64,000 nt of DNA from Cryobacterium arcticum (GCF_003185895.1 NZ_QHLY01000012.1:1949844-2013843); one strand, 5' to 3'; shown: positions 1 through 9,596, counted from the stretch's first letter. Numbers and translations are program-made. Notes: a model not told the origin generated them from the sequence alone.

Positions 1-2
1 GC

Positions 3-1115
3 CAGGTGGCCGGCGAAATCGGGTTCGGAACCGTAAGAACCGACACAGTGTGGCGAGCCATCGAAACCACTAAAGGTGAGTACACCTTCCCGCCCACTGA
101 GGAGAGCATGATTCAGGACTACGCCGCGCACGGCGTGGGCCTGCTTCCCCTGAGCGTCTACGTGAATAAGTTCTATGACAACAATAAGACGCCAAGCACC
201 CCCGAGGGATTGGCTGCATACGCTGCATTCACGAGCGCCGTAGTGGCCCACTACGGGTCCCCCGCGGTTGAGGTCTACAACGAGTTCAATAATCCGCCCA
301 TGAACAAGGGTGCCTGTGGGCCAACGGCAGCATGTTATTTACCCCTGCTTAAGGCAACATTCGAGCGCGTGAAAGCCGATCATCCCGAAACCCTCATTGT
401 GGGACCGTCGATAGCCCGCACTGACGACGCCTTCCTGACGGAGCTATATCAGGCGGGCGGCCTCGACTATCTCGACGCCGTCAGCTGGCACCCGTATGAC
501 TACGGGCCCGGAATTGGACCGGAGTTCCTCGAAGCATCACTTCAGAACCAGGTAGCCAAAATCAAGGAGTACAACAACGGAGAGAGCAAGCCCATCTGGA
601 TAACGGAATTGGGCTGGTCTACCGCTGGGTACAGCGAGCAAGAACAAGCTGACAATCTTGTTCGGGCGCAAGCCATCGCGCTCGCCAATGGCGTCGAAAA
701 ATTCTTCTGGTATGACCTTGTCAACGACGAAACCGATATAACTCACCATGAAGGCAACTTTGGATTGGTCCGTCAGGTCACCGAGAAGGTCCCAACCTTC
801 GCTCCGAAGCCGTCCGCGGTAGCCCAGGCTGTGCTCATCCGTCAGGTTGCAGGAAAGCCCTACACAACGCGCGACCAGCAGGCGGATACGTCGGTCTACT
901 CGTACGCTTTCGGTAGCGGCAAGGACGTCACCCGGGTAGTCTGGGCGACCACTGCCAAGACTTTGACCTACTCCGCCGACACTGACATCACGGTGACTGA
1001 TCAGTTCGGCGCTACCGTCACTGTAAAGCCCGTGGATGGTCGAATCACGATCGAGGTCGATGGCCACCCGCGCTACCTGAACGGAGTGGTTTCCGACCTT
1101 CAAGTGGTCGGCTAG
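3..1115 (+). CDS. Clan-A glycoside hydrolase (GH39/GH5-like), 5'-truncated by window edge
   Basis: The reading frame is open to the left edge and the first visible residues sit inside a TIM barrel (an R-T-D-x-x-W then IE-x-x-KG-x-Y pattern, typical of strand beta-2). The true start is therefore off-window and the GTG at 6 is probably internal. About 369 residues are visible. The motif VEVYNEFNNPP carries the likely acid/base Glu (about visible residue 93), and WITELGWST carries the likely nucleophile Glu (about 201). This spacing is usual for retaining clan GH-A enzymes. The C-terminal 100 residues look like a small beta domain. The gene lies beside exopolysaccharide genes, so a PslG-like role in cutting or releasing the polymer is a reasonable inference. 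Substrate is unknown. It ends at a strong hairpin shared with the convergent gene. Confidence 0.75.
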   Translation, partial: QVAGEIGFGTVRTDTVWRAIETTKGEYTFPPTEESMIQDYAAHGVGLLPLSVYVNKFYDNNKTPSTPEGLAAYAAFTSAVVAHYGSPAVEVYNEFNNPPMNKGACGPTAACYLPLLKATFERVKADHPETLIVGPSIARTDDAFLTELYQAGGLDYLDAVSWHPYDYGPGIGPEFLEASLQNQVAKIKEYNNGESKPIWITELGWSTAGYSEQEQADNLVRAQAIALANGVEKFFWYDLVNDETDITHHEGNFGLVRQVTEKVPTFAPKPSAVAQAVLIRQVAGKPYTTRDQQADTSVYSYAFGSGKDVTRVVWATTAKTLTYSADTDITVTDQFGATVTVKPVDGRITIEVDGHPRYLNGVVSDLQVVG

Positions 1116-1133
1116 CCGCTCGCAGGATAAGAG

Positions 1134-1161
1134 AAGGGCCCGTGCTGCGGCACGGGCCCTT
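1134..1161. terminator. Bidirectional hairpin terminator between convergent genes
   Basis: A perfect 12-bp stem (AAGGGCCCGTGC with its complement GCACGGGCCCTT) closes a TGCG loop. It sits 18 bp after the glycoside hydrolase stop and 23 bp after the stop of the convergent glycosyltransferase. The A/T ends of the stem give a short U run in either direction, so it can serve both genes. Confidence 0.8.
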
Positions 1162-1184
1162 CATCGTTGCCACCAGGACGATCC

Positions 1185-2159
1185 TCAGGCCCGTCCAATG
1201 ACCGCCGAAACCCTGTCACCGACGCCGTCCCAGCTGTACAGCTCATTCCACGCCACCGGCATTATCAGCGGTCCAGCCGCTGACTGCTCCACCAAGGTGT
1301 CCATTGAGCGAGCCCATTCGTCTGCGCTAGTGGCGGATTCGACGGTGACCCCTGTACCTGATCGGATTTCTTGCACGCTCTCACACCCACTCCACGACGC
1401 GACAGGTGTTCCGCAAGCCATTGCCTCTAGCGCCGGAAGGCCGAACCCTTCCAGTATCGATGGTTGAAGCGCTCCCGCGGCTCCCCGGTATAGCGAGGCC
1501 AGCTCGTCGTCGCTCAGACCAGTTCGTATGCTCACCCGTTCGCTGACTCCCGCTGCCGCCGCTGCCGCCTCCGCCTGCTCGACATCCGACGTCACCACAA
1601 TGAGGTCGAAGTTCGGGCGCATTGCCACCGCCTTGAATAGAACGCCCACATTCTTATGCGGTTTGAGGTTACCCACGTATAGGAATGTCGGCAGATCGAA
1701 GGAGGCGGTAGGGCCGTCAATCGCGAACGCCCGAGACCGGCCACAGCCAACGACCACGATTTCAACGGAAGCCGTACCCAGCCAGACGGCGATAGCGCGA
1801 GCAGACGTCGCAGAGACCGTCATCACCACTCCCGCTTGTTTGATGGCTCTCTTTACAACCGCGTTGTAGTAAAGCGCCTTGGCGAATGACTTTTCCGAGG
1901 CTATTTGCAGGTGAATCAAGTCATGAATCGTCAGAATCTGTCGAGCCCGAGTGAACCCCGCGTTGAATCCGGGACTGTAAAGGACGGTGGTCGACGACAG
2001 CTTCGTTCGTCGCAGACTGATCACGTCCAAGATGGACGTAGGTGATCCGTTTCCCCCGAGTGCGCGCCAAGGCATGGCCAGTCGAGCCACGACCTCGGTG
2101 GCGAATCGACCGATGCCGTGTTCACCGCGCCAGCGGTCATCAACGATCAATTGACCCAA
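1185..2159 (-). CDS. GT4-family glycosyltransferase (GT-B fold)
   Basis: A 324-residue retaining glycosyltransferase that probably adds one sugar to the lipid-linked exopolysaccharide repeat at the cytoplasmic face. The N-terminal Rossmann half contains TIHDLIHLQ. The linker motif YVGNLKPHKN is followed by the E-x7-E nucleotide-sugar site PSILEGFGLPALEAMACGTPV, diagnostic of GT4. The protein is shorter than the usual 360-400 residues, mainly at the N-terminus. The start used is a TTG with a weak purine-rich upstream stretch, so the exact start is uncertain. It diverges from the Wzy-like gene across about 240 bp that must hold both promoters, and it converges on the hydrolase at the 1134 hairpin. 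Donor and acceptor cannot be told from sequence. Confidence 0.8.
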   Translation of the reverse strand: MGQLIVDDRWRGEHGIGRFATEVVARLAMPWRALGGNGSPTSILDVISLRRTKLSSTTVLYSPGFNAGFTRARQILTIHDLIHLQIASEKSFAKALYYNAVVKRAIKQAGVVMTVSATSARAIAVWLGTASVEIVVVGCGRSRAFAIDGPTASFDLPTFLYVGNLKPHKNVGVLFKAVAMRPNFDLIVVTSDVEQAEAAAAAAGVSERVSIRTGLSDDELASLYRGAAGALQPSILEGFGLPALEAMACGTPVASWSGCESVQEIRSGTGVTVESATSADEWARSMDTLVEQSAAGPLIMPVAWNELYSWDGVGDRVSAVIGRA

Positions 2160-2401
2160 TGTGTCCCAATCTTTTCCGCGACTGGACTAGACCACTTGAT
2201 CTTCGCGATCGCCATTCCATGTCGACATCTTCAAGCGTCGCGTTGGGTTGTGCTAACGACCCCCTGCGGGGAATCGGCACGAAGCAACGCGCACCTGCCC
2301 AAGACTACTGCGCACCTGCGCTAGGTTTGTTCAGACCGAAACGGCAAGGCCAGGCACGCAACAAGACCCGTGTCGATCGAAGTGAACGGCGGAATCTGTA
2401 C

Positions 2402-3778
2402 ATGCGAGTCGGATGGCTTCTACGACCTACCAGCCTCCTCATAATCTCAGTGGCAGTCAGCTTCGCCATGTGGGTAATTCCAGGGCAATCAGAAGAGCTT
2501 CGCGGATTCGCTGAACGTAGCACTGTTGGGGCAGGCGGCGCCTTTGTGTTGGCTGGCTGGTACGCGCTGTGCTTGGTTGTCATCTGGGCTTGCATAAAGC
2601 TCGGTACGAAAGTACGCACCATCGGGCGGTTCGCGGCTTTCGATCACTCCCCCTCCCTTGAGCGAAGCTTCTTTTGGTTCATTTCAATAGTCGCTTCAGT
2701 CGGAATGGTCTACTGCTTAGTTCACATTGCTTTGAACGTGAGCATTATTGATGCGATTCAAAACCAAACTTTCAATAATCTGGCGCACGCTTTGCCTGAA
2801 GGAACGGGGATTTCCACGCTCCGCTATGCGACAGCTCTGGCAGCACCAGTAGGCGTCTATCTCTGGCAACGAAAGAACGCTCCGCTTCCTGTTGTGCTCT
2901 GGAATGTCTTACTACTGTTGGCGAATGTTGCGCTGGCCTCCCGTCTGTCGTTGATTCTGGCCTTACTCGTATATGTGTTCCTTTTCGTACGAACGAACCG
3001 CGGCTTTCGTCTCAAGTGGTGGGTTGCCGTCATCGCGTTCTTCGCTCTCTTTGGAGGATTGACGGCGTTCAACTACGCAAGGAATGCGGGCTACTACGAG
3101 CGTCACGGCGTCGAGAATGCAATGGAAATGAATGCCTACCAGCTCGCTGCGTACCTCGGGACGCCAATTCAAGTGTCCCTCGGCGTCGCTGACCAGATTT
3201 CTACTGGGAAACTGGCGGTGGCTGGCGACCCGTTTCTCTCCCTGCAAGCGATCGCCCCGACGTTCGTCGATTTCGAGAAGGTGAACCTGGGCACTGGCAC
3301 TAAAGACGAGCGATACGGATCAGTGAGTGTTGCGGACAATCTGACGACCAACTCCGCTTTTGCAGACACATATGTAAGGTACGGATGGTGGGGCGCTACG
3401 TACACGCTCCTGGTGCTCGCACTAGCGGCCTTCGGCTTCGGCGTGTTCGCTCGGTACCGATCCGTTGTTTCGATCTTCGCAGCCGTGCTTCTATACGGCT
3501 TCGCGGAGTATTGGCGAATCTTCCTTTTCAATCAAGGAATACTGGTTTTCCTGCTTCTGGTGACGGCGGCGGGCTTGATTGTCTCTCTAGCAGTGAAGGC
3601 GGCCCTCGACCGATGGCCCCAGTACCGAGTGCGCCCGTTCACACTTAAGCGGCGTGAAACCCGTGGGACTAGGGCGCGCACCGTGCAGTCGGCGGGCGGC
3701 GATAGTCGGCCCCCCTCCCTGCGCCGGGCAGACACCATTAATCCTTCTGATTCCGCCGACGCATCTGAGCGCTCCTAG
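2402..3778 (+). CDS. Wzy-like polysaccharide polymerase (O-antigen polymerase type membrane protein)
   Basis: A 458-residue polytopic membrane protein. Hydrophobic segments run from about residue 8 to about 405, roughly ten to twelve in all, with a long periplasm-type loop near the middle-to-end part, as in Wzy/O-antigen polymerases. These join polymer repeats on the outer membrane face. The reading frame is open further upstream, but the ATG at 2402 (MRVGWLLRPTSL) leads straight into the first membrane segment and is the likely start. The C-terminal 50 residues are hydrophilic and Arg-rich. The last base of the stop overlaps the GTG of the next glycosyltransferase, so the two are coupled. 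Codon use includes many ATA, TTA and AAT codons, unlike the genes after 12.3 kb. Family sequences are very divergent, so the call rests on topology and context. Confidence 0.6.
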   Translation: MRVGWLLRPTSLLIISVAVSFAMWVIPGQSEELRGFAERSTVGAGGAFVLAGWYALCLVVIWACIKLGTKVRTIGRFAAFDHSPSLERSFFWFISIVASVGMVYCLVHIALNVSIIDAIQNQTFNNLAHALPEGTGISTLRYATALAAPVGVYLWQRKNAPLPVVLWNVLLLLANVALASRLSLILALLVYVFLFVRTNRGFRLKWWVAVIAFFALFGGLTAFNYARNAGYYERHGVENAMEMNAYQLAAYLGTPIQVSLGVADQISTGKLAVAGDPFLSLQAIAPTFVDFEKVNLGTGTKDERYGSVSVADNLTTNSAFADTYVRYGWWGATYTLLVLALAAFGFGVFARYRSVVSIFAAVLLYGFAEYWRIFLFNQGILVFLLLVTAAGLIVSLAVKAALDRWPQYRVRPFTLKRRETRGTRARTVQSAGGDSRPPSLRRADTINPSDSADASERS

Positions 3779-4845
3779 TGGTCGGCGAGATGGACAAGCG
3801 AATAGTATTCATCAGCCATACTCATGCGGGTGGTTTTTTCAAGGTCGGCAGTCATCATCTGGCGCGTGAACTTTCGATACGCGGGTACAACGTCGCGCAC
3901 ATATCGACGCCGTTCTCGACGGCCCACGCGGTGCTAGGTAAGGGAGCCGACGGGCGAGAAGCACAGTCGCTCCTGGGGGCGCTGCGCGATGAGCACGGGG
4001 TGCTCCAACTGGTGCCACGAACGATGCTTCCCGCACGACTTTCCACCTCTCGCTACCTCAAGAATGCATTGGGCGACATCGGATTCCTTGGTGCCCGCTT
4101 CATGCTCGTAGATCAGCCGCTTATGAGTGCGGGGCCACTCACGCGCTTTGCGGACACAGTTGTCTACAGGCCCACTGACTTGTATCTGGACGGGGCCGCT
4201 GCCGCCAAGCAACGCGCCCTCCTGAGGCTCGCTTCAGGGGTAATCGCCACATCTGATGAGGTACTGCAGGCCCTGCCACTGGACAGACAAATACCGCGGA
4301 TGACTATCGAGAACGGCGTTGAATTCGGGCGATTTGCAGTTTCCCCTGCCGCAGGCCGCTCCGGAGCGGTGTACGTAGGCGCCTTAGACGACAGGTTTGA
4401 CTGGGACGCTGTCAGACAGTTCGCACTCGCCGCGCCGGATGCTCCAGTGAGGTTGGCCGGCCCTGTCGATTCTGCCCCCTCTGATTTGCCTCCCAATGTC
4501 GCGCTCTTAGGGTCTGTTCCGTATTCGGAGGTTCCCTCGCTGTTAGCTCAGGCCCGGGTCGGCCTCCTGCCCTTGTCGGATTCCCCGAGCAATCGTGGCC
4601 GTAGCCCCATGAAACTCTTTGAATACCTTGCCGCGGGCCTTCTAGTAGTTTCCAAGGAAACTCCTGTAATTGCCGCCCGCAACCTTCCTGGTGTGAAAAC
4701 CTATCGGACCGCCGAGGAGGGCGCCCGCATATACGCTACAGAGCACCGTCGTGACGGCACCAACGCAGCCGGTGTAGAAGCAGCTCGCCTTCAGGACTGG
4801 TCAGCGAAGGCGGACGCGGTCGAGAAGTTCTGCCTCTCCCTCTAG
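3778..4845 (+). CDS. Glycosyltransferase, possibly GumK-like glucuronosyltransferase
   Basis: A 355-residue GT-B glycosyltransferase. The N-terminal motif SHTHAGGFFKVGSHHLAREL, followed by STPFSTAHAV, resembles the start of GumK-type (GT70) proteins, which add glucuronic acid in xanthan-like polymers. The C-terminal half has YVGALDDRFDWD and the nucleotide-sugar motif GRSPMKLFEYLAAGLLVV. The GTG start overlaps the stop of the Wzy-like gene by one base. An in-frame ATG at 3790 (MDKRIVFIS) is an equally good start. If the GumK-like reading is right, the UDP-glucose dehydrogenase at 12.35 kb would make its UDP-glucuronate donor. The glycosyltransferase call is solid. The sugar specificity is inference. 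Confidence 0.7.
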   Translation: MVGEMDKRIVFISHTHAGGFFKVGSHHLARELSIRGYNVAHISTPFSTAHAVLGKGADGREAQSLLGALRDEHGVLQLVPRTMLPARLSTSRYLKNALGDIGFLGARFMLVDQPLMSAGPLTRFADTVVYRPTDLYLDGAAAAKQRALLRLASGVIATSDEVLQALPLDRQIPRMTIENGVEFGRFAVSPAAGRSGAVYVGALDDRFDWDAVRQFALAAPDAPVRLAGPVDSAPSDLPPNVALLGSVPYSEVPSLLAQARVGLLPLSDSPSNRGRSPMKLFEYLAAGLLVVSKETPVIAARNLPGVKTYRTAEEGARIYATEHRRDGTNAAGVEAARLQDWSAKADAVEKFCLSL

Positions 4846-4892
4846 GCAAGCGTGCAAGTCAGGCCGAGTATCGGCTGCGGCCATCGCTTGCC
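4845..4892. terminator. Nested inverted repeat between convergent genes, weak terminator candidate
   Basis: GGCAAGCG at 4845-4852 pairs with CGCTTGCC at 4885-4892. Inside lies a second stem, GCCGA/TCGGC, at 4863-4875. It sits just after the stop of the rightward glycosyltransferase and before the leftward acyltransferase stop at 4954. No clear T run follows, so termination is possible but not shown. Confidence 0.3.
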
Positions 4893-4953
4893 CGTCGGCA
4901 CTGTGGCGCTCAGCGTACCTCATCGCGTCATGCGCCCTACATCCTGTAGCGCT

Positions 4954-6099
4954 TTACGCCACAGCTCTCTCTTCATTCGGGGTAGTGGTGCCGTGGGATT
5001 GGTGGCTAGTCATAAACCGTCTCTCAACGATCAAATGGAATCCGTACGCACACGCCAGCGATAGCGGGAGTACGACGACAACCATTACCAAGAAATGCAC
5101 GCCGATCGGAAGCCCTATCGGCAACAGCAGAAGGTTGCCCAGTCCCAGAAGCGGGCTGTGAATGAGGTAGGCGCTGTAGGACCAGGTGCCGATCCACACG
5201 AGGGGACGGGATTCCAGCACGAGGTGAGCGGGCGTCTTGGACCCACTCAGACTCTTCTGCGAGAGCCAAACAAGCGCGAGCGCCACGACGACACCCAGGG
5301 CGGTCTCAGATAGCCACGCCCGGCGCTCAGCAATATCGTTTGCGAACATGATTACTACGATCGAAGAGATACTGAGGACTGCAACGGAGAAGCCTAGGTG
5401 GGGAACTCTGATGCCACGGACGACGATGTAGGCAGCCGCCATCCCGAATGCAAAGAGACCAAGGAACCAGAAATGCGCACCATCTAGGGATGGAACCGAA
5501 AGATGGATCCCCCACCCGGCGATGACCGCGACCGCCACTGCAACCACGCCGCCGAATTTGCGCCATATCGGCAAGAGGAGGAACGGCATGGCGAAATAGA
5601 TTTGCCACTCCGTGGCTACCGACCAAGCAGGGCCATCAATCTGAAACACCGTTTCCCCGGAAAGATTGTGAAGAAGTAGGAAGTGAGAAACTACGCCCCA
5701 CGGCGTCACCGGGATCTTGCTGTCCCAGACTGTTCCGCCTGGATGTTGTAGCAGCGGGACCGCCCATATCAAGAGCAGGAAGAGAGCGATCGCCGCGAAG
5801 TAAGGCGGCAGGATGCGCTTTGCTCTGCGCTTGAGGTATTCCAGGGAACCGGAACGGAACTGCAGATCGTCACGCCGAGCAACCGGCAGCATCAGCACAA
5901 AGCCCGATAGAACTATGAAGACGGGGACTGCAAACTTGCCAAGACGCAACACTTCCAAGATATCAGGCAAGGCTTGAGTTGATCCCGTAAGACCCGTGAA
6001 TACGTAGGTGTGGAATAACGCCACTCCGAGAGCAGCAATAGCCCTCAAACCGTCCGCGAATTGGAAATCCAGGCGGGCGGGCGGATTGTTTTCTTGCAT
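4954..6099 (-). CDS. Acyltransferase family 3 membrane protein (OafA/GumF-like)
   Basis: A 381-residue integral membrane acyltransferase that probably moves an acetyl or succinyl group onto a sugar of the exopolysaccharide. The N-terminus LDFQFADGLRAIAALGVALFH carries the Arg-x10-His pattern of the acyltransferase-3 family, followed by about ten membrane segments. The frame is open upstream to 6411, but that extension is hydrophilic and low-complexity, so the ATG at 6099 (MQENNPPARL) is chosen. There is no C-terminal SGNH domain, so this is the short GumF/ExoZ-like type. It follows the leftward glycosyltransferase at 6299-7306 by about 200 bp. Those 200 bp show no gene I can support. Confidence 0.85.
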   Translation of the reverse strand: MQENNPPARLDFQFADGLRAIAALGVALFHTYVFTGLTGSTQALPDILEVLRLGKFAVPVFIVLSGFVLMLPVARRDDLQFRSGSLEYLKRRAKRILPPYFAAIALFLLLIWAVPLLQHPGGTVWDSKIPVTPWGVVSHFLLLHNLSGETVFQIDGPAWSVATEWQIYFAMPFLLLPIWRKFGGVVAVAVAVIAGWGIHLSVPSLDGAHFWFLGLFAFGMAAAYIVVRGIRVPHLGFSVAVLSISSIVVIMFANDIAERRAWLSETALGVVVALALVWLSQKSLSGSKTPAHLVLESRPLVWIGTWSYSAYLIHSPLLGLGNLLLLPIGLPIGVHFLVMVVVVLPLSLACAYGFHLIVERRFMTSHQSHGTTTPNEERAVA

Positions 6100-6298
6100 G
6101 GAGAAGAGCCTGCCATGCTTCTGGCGCGCAGCATTGCACCTGAGGCGAGGGAGAGGTACCAGCCGCGCTTGCGCGATAACCGTTGAGTCAGCCCGCCGTG
6201 GGGAAGAGGGTCTCACAGACAACATAGTGCTCAGAGACATACCGAGGGTCGAGAGATCCATTCGGCTCGCACGCTTCCTGAGTGATTCTGAAAACTGT

Positions 6299-7306
6299 TC
6301 AGTGGGGCCGCCGAGTAACGCGCCGGTAGACTGCGCGATGTTCCCGTGCAGCAAAACTCCATTGTCTTCGCTCCGAGAACGCTCGGGCTTGCACGTCATC
6401 GGGTTCGGCAATCAGTCTGTCCAACGACAAGGCGGTGAGTTCACCTTCGTATCGGCGAATCCAATAATCTCCGTACTCTGCAGCGAGAGCTCTCGACGCA
6501 GAGCTCTCTCGTAAGGCGACAGGGCGCTGTAGCGAGAGTGCCAGAAGGACCACCCCTGAGTTGTAGAGGTCCGCGTACGGCACGACGACGAGGTTGGCGG
6601 ACTGGATTCTCTCGACGAGTTCTTCAGAATCCAGCCGTTTGAGAATGATGCTCAATCGGGACGGATGAGCTTCAGCAATCGACCTAAGCTCCTTAGCGTA
6701 ATCCGGTTCAGACGGGGCTCCAGCAATTGTGAGATGAGGATAGCCCAAGTTGACCGCAGCGTTCGCGACCTCGTCGAAGCGTTTGTACCGACGGATCACT
6801 CCGAAACACAGTATCTGGTTGATCCCTAAGGGTGCCTCCTCTAGAGTTCCGAGGGCCTCTAGCCACGGGGCGTAATCACTATGCGGAATGACCACGTCGC
6901 CGTCACCGCGCACTCCATCTTCGTCTTCACGATCTGAAAGCCAGATCCGCGCCGTGACGAGCCTTTCGAACAGCTGCAGAAGAGCCTTGTCAATGCGCTC
7001 AACCTGGAAATGGGCGTTTCTGTTGTGCATGGTTCTTACTACAGGAACGCGCTTGCATCGCAGCCGGACAAGTGCCAGGAAGAACAACGTCCGAACGACA
7101 AGTCGCCGAGCAAACGTTGGTTGGGTAATCAAGTGTTCCGGCCAGTGAACGTGAAACGCGTCGTACTTTCCGGTTAGAAGGACGCGCCAGGTGAAACCGA
7201 CAATCACAATATCCGGGCGCACAGATTGAGCCAGAAGGTCTATGTACGGGTTGTCCTTCCAGTTGGTCTCTCTTGTGTCAAACAGCACCCGGACCACGTC
7301 TTTCAC
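6299..7306 (-). CDS. Glycosyltransferase with HVHWPE motif, GumI-like mannosyltransferase candidate
   Basis: A 335-residue GT-B glycosyltransferase. The motif YDAFHVHWPEHLI followed by VVRTMHNRNAH is the hallmark I associate with GumI-type (GDP-mannose:glycolipid 4-beta-mannosyltransferase, GT94) and related enzymes. The C-terminal half has ILCFGVIRRYKRFDEV and VVVPYADLYNSGVVLLALS, a nucleotide-sugar binding region with the usual EX7E Glu residues replaced. It starts at a GTG preceded by AGAGG at good spacing. It is followed on the same strand by the acyltransferase and is divergent from the pyruvyl transferase at 7480, so promoters for both should lie in 7307-7479. The family call is good and the mannose specificity is inference. 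Confidence 0.7.
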   Translation of the reverse strand: MKDVVRVLFDTRETNWKDNPYIDLLAQSVRPDIVIVGFTWRVLLTGKYDAFHVHWPEHLITQPTFARRLVVRTLFFLALVRLRCKRVPVVRTMHNRNAHFQVERIDKALLQLFERLVTARIWLSDREDEDGVRGDGDVVIPHSDYAPWLEALGTLEEAPLGINQILCFGVIRRYKRFDEVANAAVNLGYPHLTIAGAPSEPDYAKELRSIAEAHPSRLSIILKRLDSEELVERIQSANLVVVPYADLYNSGVVLLALSLQRPVALRESSASRALAAEYGDYWIRRYEGELTALSLDRLIAEPDDVQARAFSERRQWSFAAREHRAVYRRVTRRPH

Positions 7307-7479
7307 TTGAGCCTCTTCTCTCTCCGCAGCCCACGGCGGCTATACATTGCTGGAGAACTCCAGTCTCCCAGTGAAAGCGGAGCGTCATATCCGGAGGCCG
7401 TCAGTCTTCGACTATCTCGGTCTCGCGGGTCTGCCCCGGTGTCGGCGAGCATCCTTGCGCCTTTCGGAGGGTAAACAAT

Positions 7480-8403
7480 GTGCGGCCAAATCCAGGTTGT
7501 AGTGTTGAAATTGAATCCGATTGGGGCTTCGGTGATACCCATCGGAATCTGCCCGCACGAAAGGCAAGTTACTTGATTGAGCTGTATTCCTGGAATCCGG
7601 GTCGCCCGCTTCTGCCTGGACTCTTGGGGCGCCGCCTTGCCAGGGCGGGTTACTCCGGTGCTCCTGTTAACAACTTCGGTGATCTACTCGGCCCCGAAAT
7701 CGTGAAGAGAGTCTTGGCGAGCGAGGGTCTTGAAGCCGGCGACGCACAAGCGAACTCGCGCCTCTTTAGTATCGGTTCCGTGTTGCACTTCGCAGCCGAC
7801 GGAGACACCGTCTGGGGTACGGGGCGAAATGGTAAAGAAACCAACGCCACGCATCACTTCTCCGAGCTGGATATTAGAGCAGTTCGTGGACCACTCACGG
7901 CGAAATTTCTTCAAGGACGTGGGATATCCGTCCCAACAATATTCGGCGACCCCGGGGTTCTAACTGCACAGTTCTTCCCCGAGCTGTCACCTGTTCCGGG
8001 CCAGAAGAAGCATGCCGTGACGATCGTGCCGAACCTCAACGACTTCCCAAAATACAGACGACAGGACAACGTACTCGATCCGCGGACTCCGCTCGCGGAC
8101 TGCATAAGACGTATTGCCAATAGCGAACTGGTCGTGGGATCGTCTCTCCACGGAATAGTTGTCGCCGAGTCTTTCGGCGTAGCGGCTCGACTTGTCGGCT
8201 CTAGTCACGAGTCAGAATTCAAGTATGAAGACTATTACCTAGGCACCGGTCGCGCCATGCCCAAGACTGCGTTGAGCGTCGACGAAGCCCTCCAGCTAGG
8301 TGGAGCTGAACCCTTGGCCTATGACCCCACCGCGCTTCTAGGGGCATTTCCGTTTGACCTTTGGGATCACGGGGTTGAAGTTGCGGTCCAAAAACGCTCG
8401 TAG
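7480..8403 (+). CDS. Polysaccharide pyruvyl transferase family protein
   Basis: About 307 residues. The core contains ELYSWNPG near the start, NNFGDLLGPEIVKRVL, then FGDPGVL and the C-terminal signature VVGSSLHGIVVAESFGV, all typical of the polysaccharide pyruvyl transferase family (PF04230). Such enzymes put a pyruvate ketal, made from phosphoenolpyruvate, on a sugar of the polymer and so add negative charge. The start is uncertain. A GTG at 7480 lies behind GGAGG, but the overlapping ATG at 7478 is out of frame and the first 30 residues do not look conserved. The true start may be nearer LIELYSW at about 7573. It is the first of a rightward group of four genes. Confidence 0.75.
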   Translation: MRPNPGCSVEIESDWGFGDTHRNLPARKASYLIELYSWNPGRPLLPGLLGRRLARAGYSGAPVNNFGDLLGPEIVKRVLASEGLEAGDAQANSRLFSIGSVLHFAADGDTVWGTGRNGKETNATHHFSELDIRAVRGPLTAKFLQGRGISVPTIFGDPGVLTAQFFPELSPVPGQKKHAVTIVPNLNDFPKYRRQDNVLDPRTPLADCIRRIANSELVVGSSLHGIVVAESFGVAARLVGSSHESEFKYEDYYLGTGRAMPKTALSVDEALQLGGAEPLAYDPTALLGAFPFDLWDHGVEVAVQKRS

Positions 8404-8543
8404 TTTCAGCAACGAACAGGCTGTCAGTAGGATTGGCCCTGCGCATACGGTTCATGAGAACGCGGATGGGCCCAGTGAGTGCCGTGTGGGACATGCAGAT
8501 TGTTGCCTGTCGACAGAAGTGCTCCGATTAGGGATAGGAAAGT

Positions 8544-9596
8544 GTGCTGTTAAGCGACATCGATTCGGAATATCTTCGCGGCCTTCGGGACTCCACGGGA
8601 GTTACCTTACGCGAGGCAATCGGCGACATGATCGACGTCGCACTTCTGGACGCACCTAACCAAACCAATGTGGGGGATTCCCTGATCTGGGCTGGGGAAA
8701 TGGCGTACCTGCGCCGTTTGGGTCTCAGACTTCGATATGTCTCAGACTTGAACACTTACGATCCTGCGGAATTGCGTCGCGCTATGCCATCCGGTGTCGT
8801 GCTCCTTCACGGCGGGGGTAACTTCGGAGATCTGTGGACCGGACACCAGAACCACAGGGAACAAATCGCCAAGGATCTTCCCGACTATCGAATCGTGCAA
8901 CTTCCGCAGTCGATCTACTTCCAGTCACCTGAGCGCGCGGCTCTGGCTAACGCGATTATCGGTACTCACCCCGATTTTCATCTCCTGCTACGTGATTCGC
9001 TGTCAATCGAACGCGCAAAGAACGTTCTGCCCAACCTGACTCCGATCTTTTGTTACGACATGGCTCTGGGTTTTGAACCCCCCGCTGGTCTGCAGCCCGC
9101 CCCCGGCCAGTCCCTCCTCATCATCGCTCGCCAGGACAAGGAAGCGATGTCTGGACTCCACACAGTCGGTGCCGGTTGGGTTCCCGGGCTTGACGCTACC
9201 AACACGGACTGGCATAGCGAGGGTTGGTTGGCTGTTCGGTGGCGCTTCGCGCGAACAGCGATGAAGCTCCACCATCGTCTTGTACGGTACCGTCGGCGGA
9301 TCAGGCTAATCCCGGTCTATCCGCAATGGGCTGTGCAGCGGTTGATCGTTTCGCTAAATGACATCAATATTGAAGGGGCCCTTCGCCTGTACGCGACGGC
9401 GCGCGTCGTTGTGGTCGATCGACTGCACGCCCACGTGCTGGCAATCCTTCTCGGAATCGACCACGTTGCTTTGGACAACAACTACCGGAAAATCGGTGCT
9501 GTTTTCGAGGATTACACTGGAAAATTCACGACTGCGAAGTACGCCACGGACCTCGACATCGCTCGAGGCTACGTCGAAGAACTAGTAGCGCCCTAG
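8544..9596 (+). CDS. Second polysaccharide pyruvyl transferase family protein (ExoV-like)
   Basis: A 350-residue protein with the family's GT-B-like layout. DAPNQTNVGDSLIW is followed by GVVLLHGGGNFGDLW, then YRIVQLPQSIYF, and the C-terminal VVVDRLHAHVLAILLGIDHVALDN. These are the signature blocks of the ExoV/CsaB-like pyruvyl transferases. It is not close to the protein at 7480, so the two probably act on different sugars or one is a glycan-modifying relative. The GTG start follows a GGAAA-type site. The stop overlaps the next gene's GTG by one base (TAGTG), indicating translational coupling. Confidence 0.8.
   Translation: MLLSDIDSEYLRGLRDSTGVTLREAIGDMIDVALLDAPNQTNVGDSLIWAGEMAYLRRLGLRLRYVSDLNTYDPAELRRAMPSGVVLLHGGGNFGDLWTGHQNHREQIAKDLPDYRIVQLPQSIYFQSPERAALANAIIGTHPDFHLLLRDSLSIERAKNVLPNLTPIFCYDMALGFEPPAGLQPAPGQSLLIIARQDKEAMSGLHTVGAGWVPGLDATNTDWHSEGWLAVRWRFARTAMKLHHRLVRYRRRIRLIPVYPQWAVQRLIVSLNDINIEGALRLYATARVVVVDRLHAHVLAILLGIDHVALDNNYRKIGAVFEDYTGKFTTAKYATDLDIARGYVEELVAP

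Noticed and set aside
2042..2401. N-terminal extension of the Wzy-like frame
   Set aside because: It overlaps the start of the divergent glycosyltransferase and is hydrophilic and Arg-rich. The first membrane segment begins right after the ATG at 2402.
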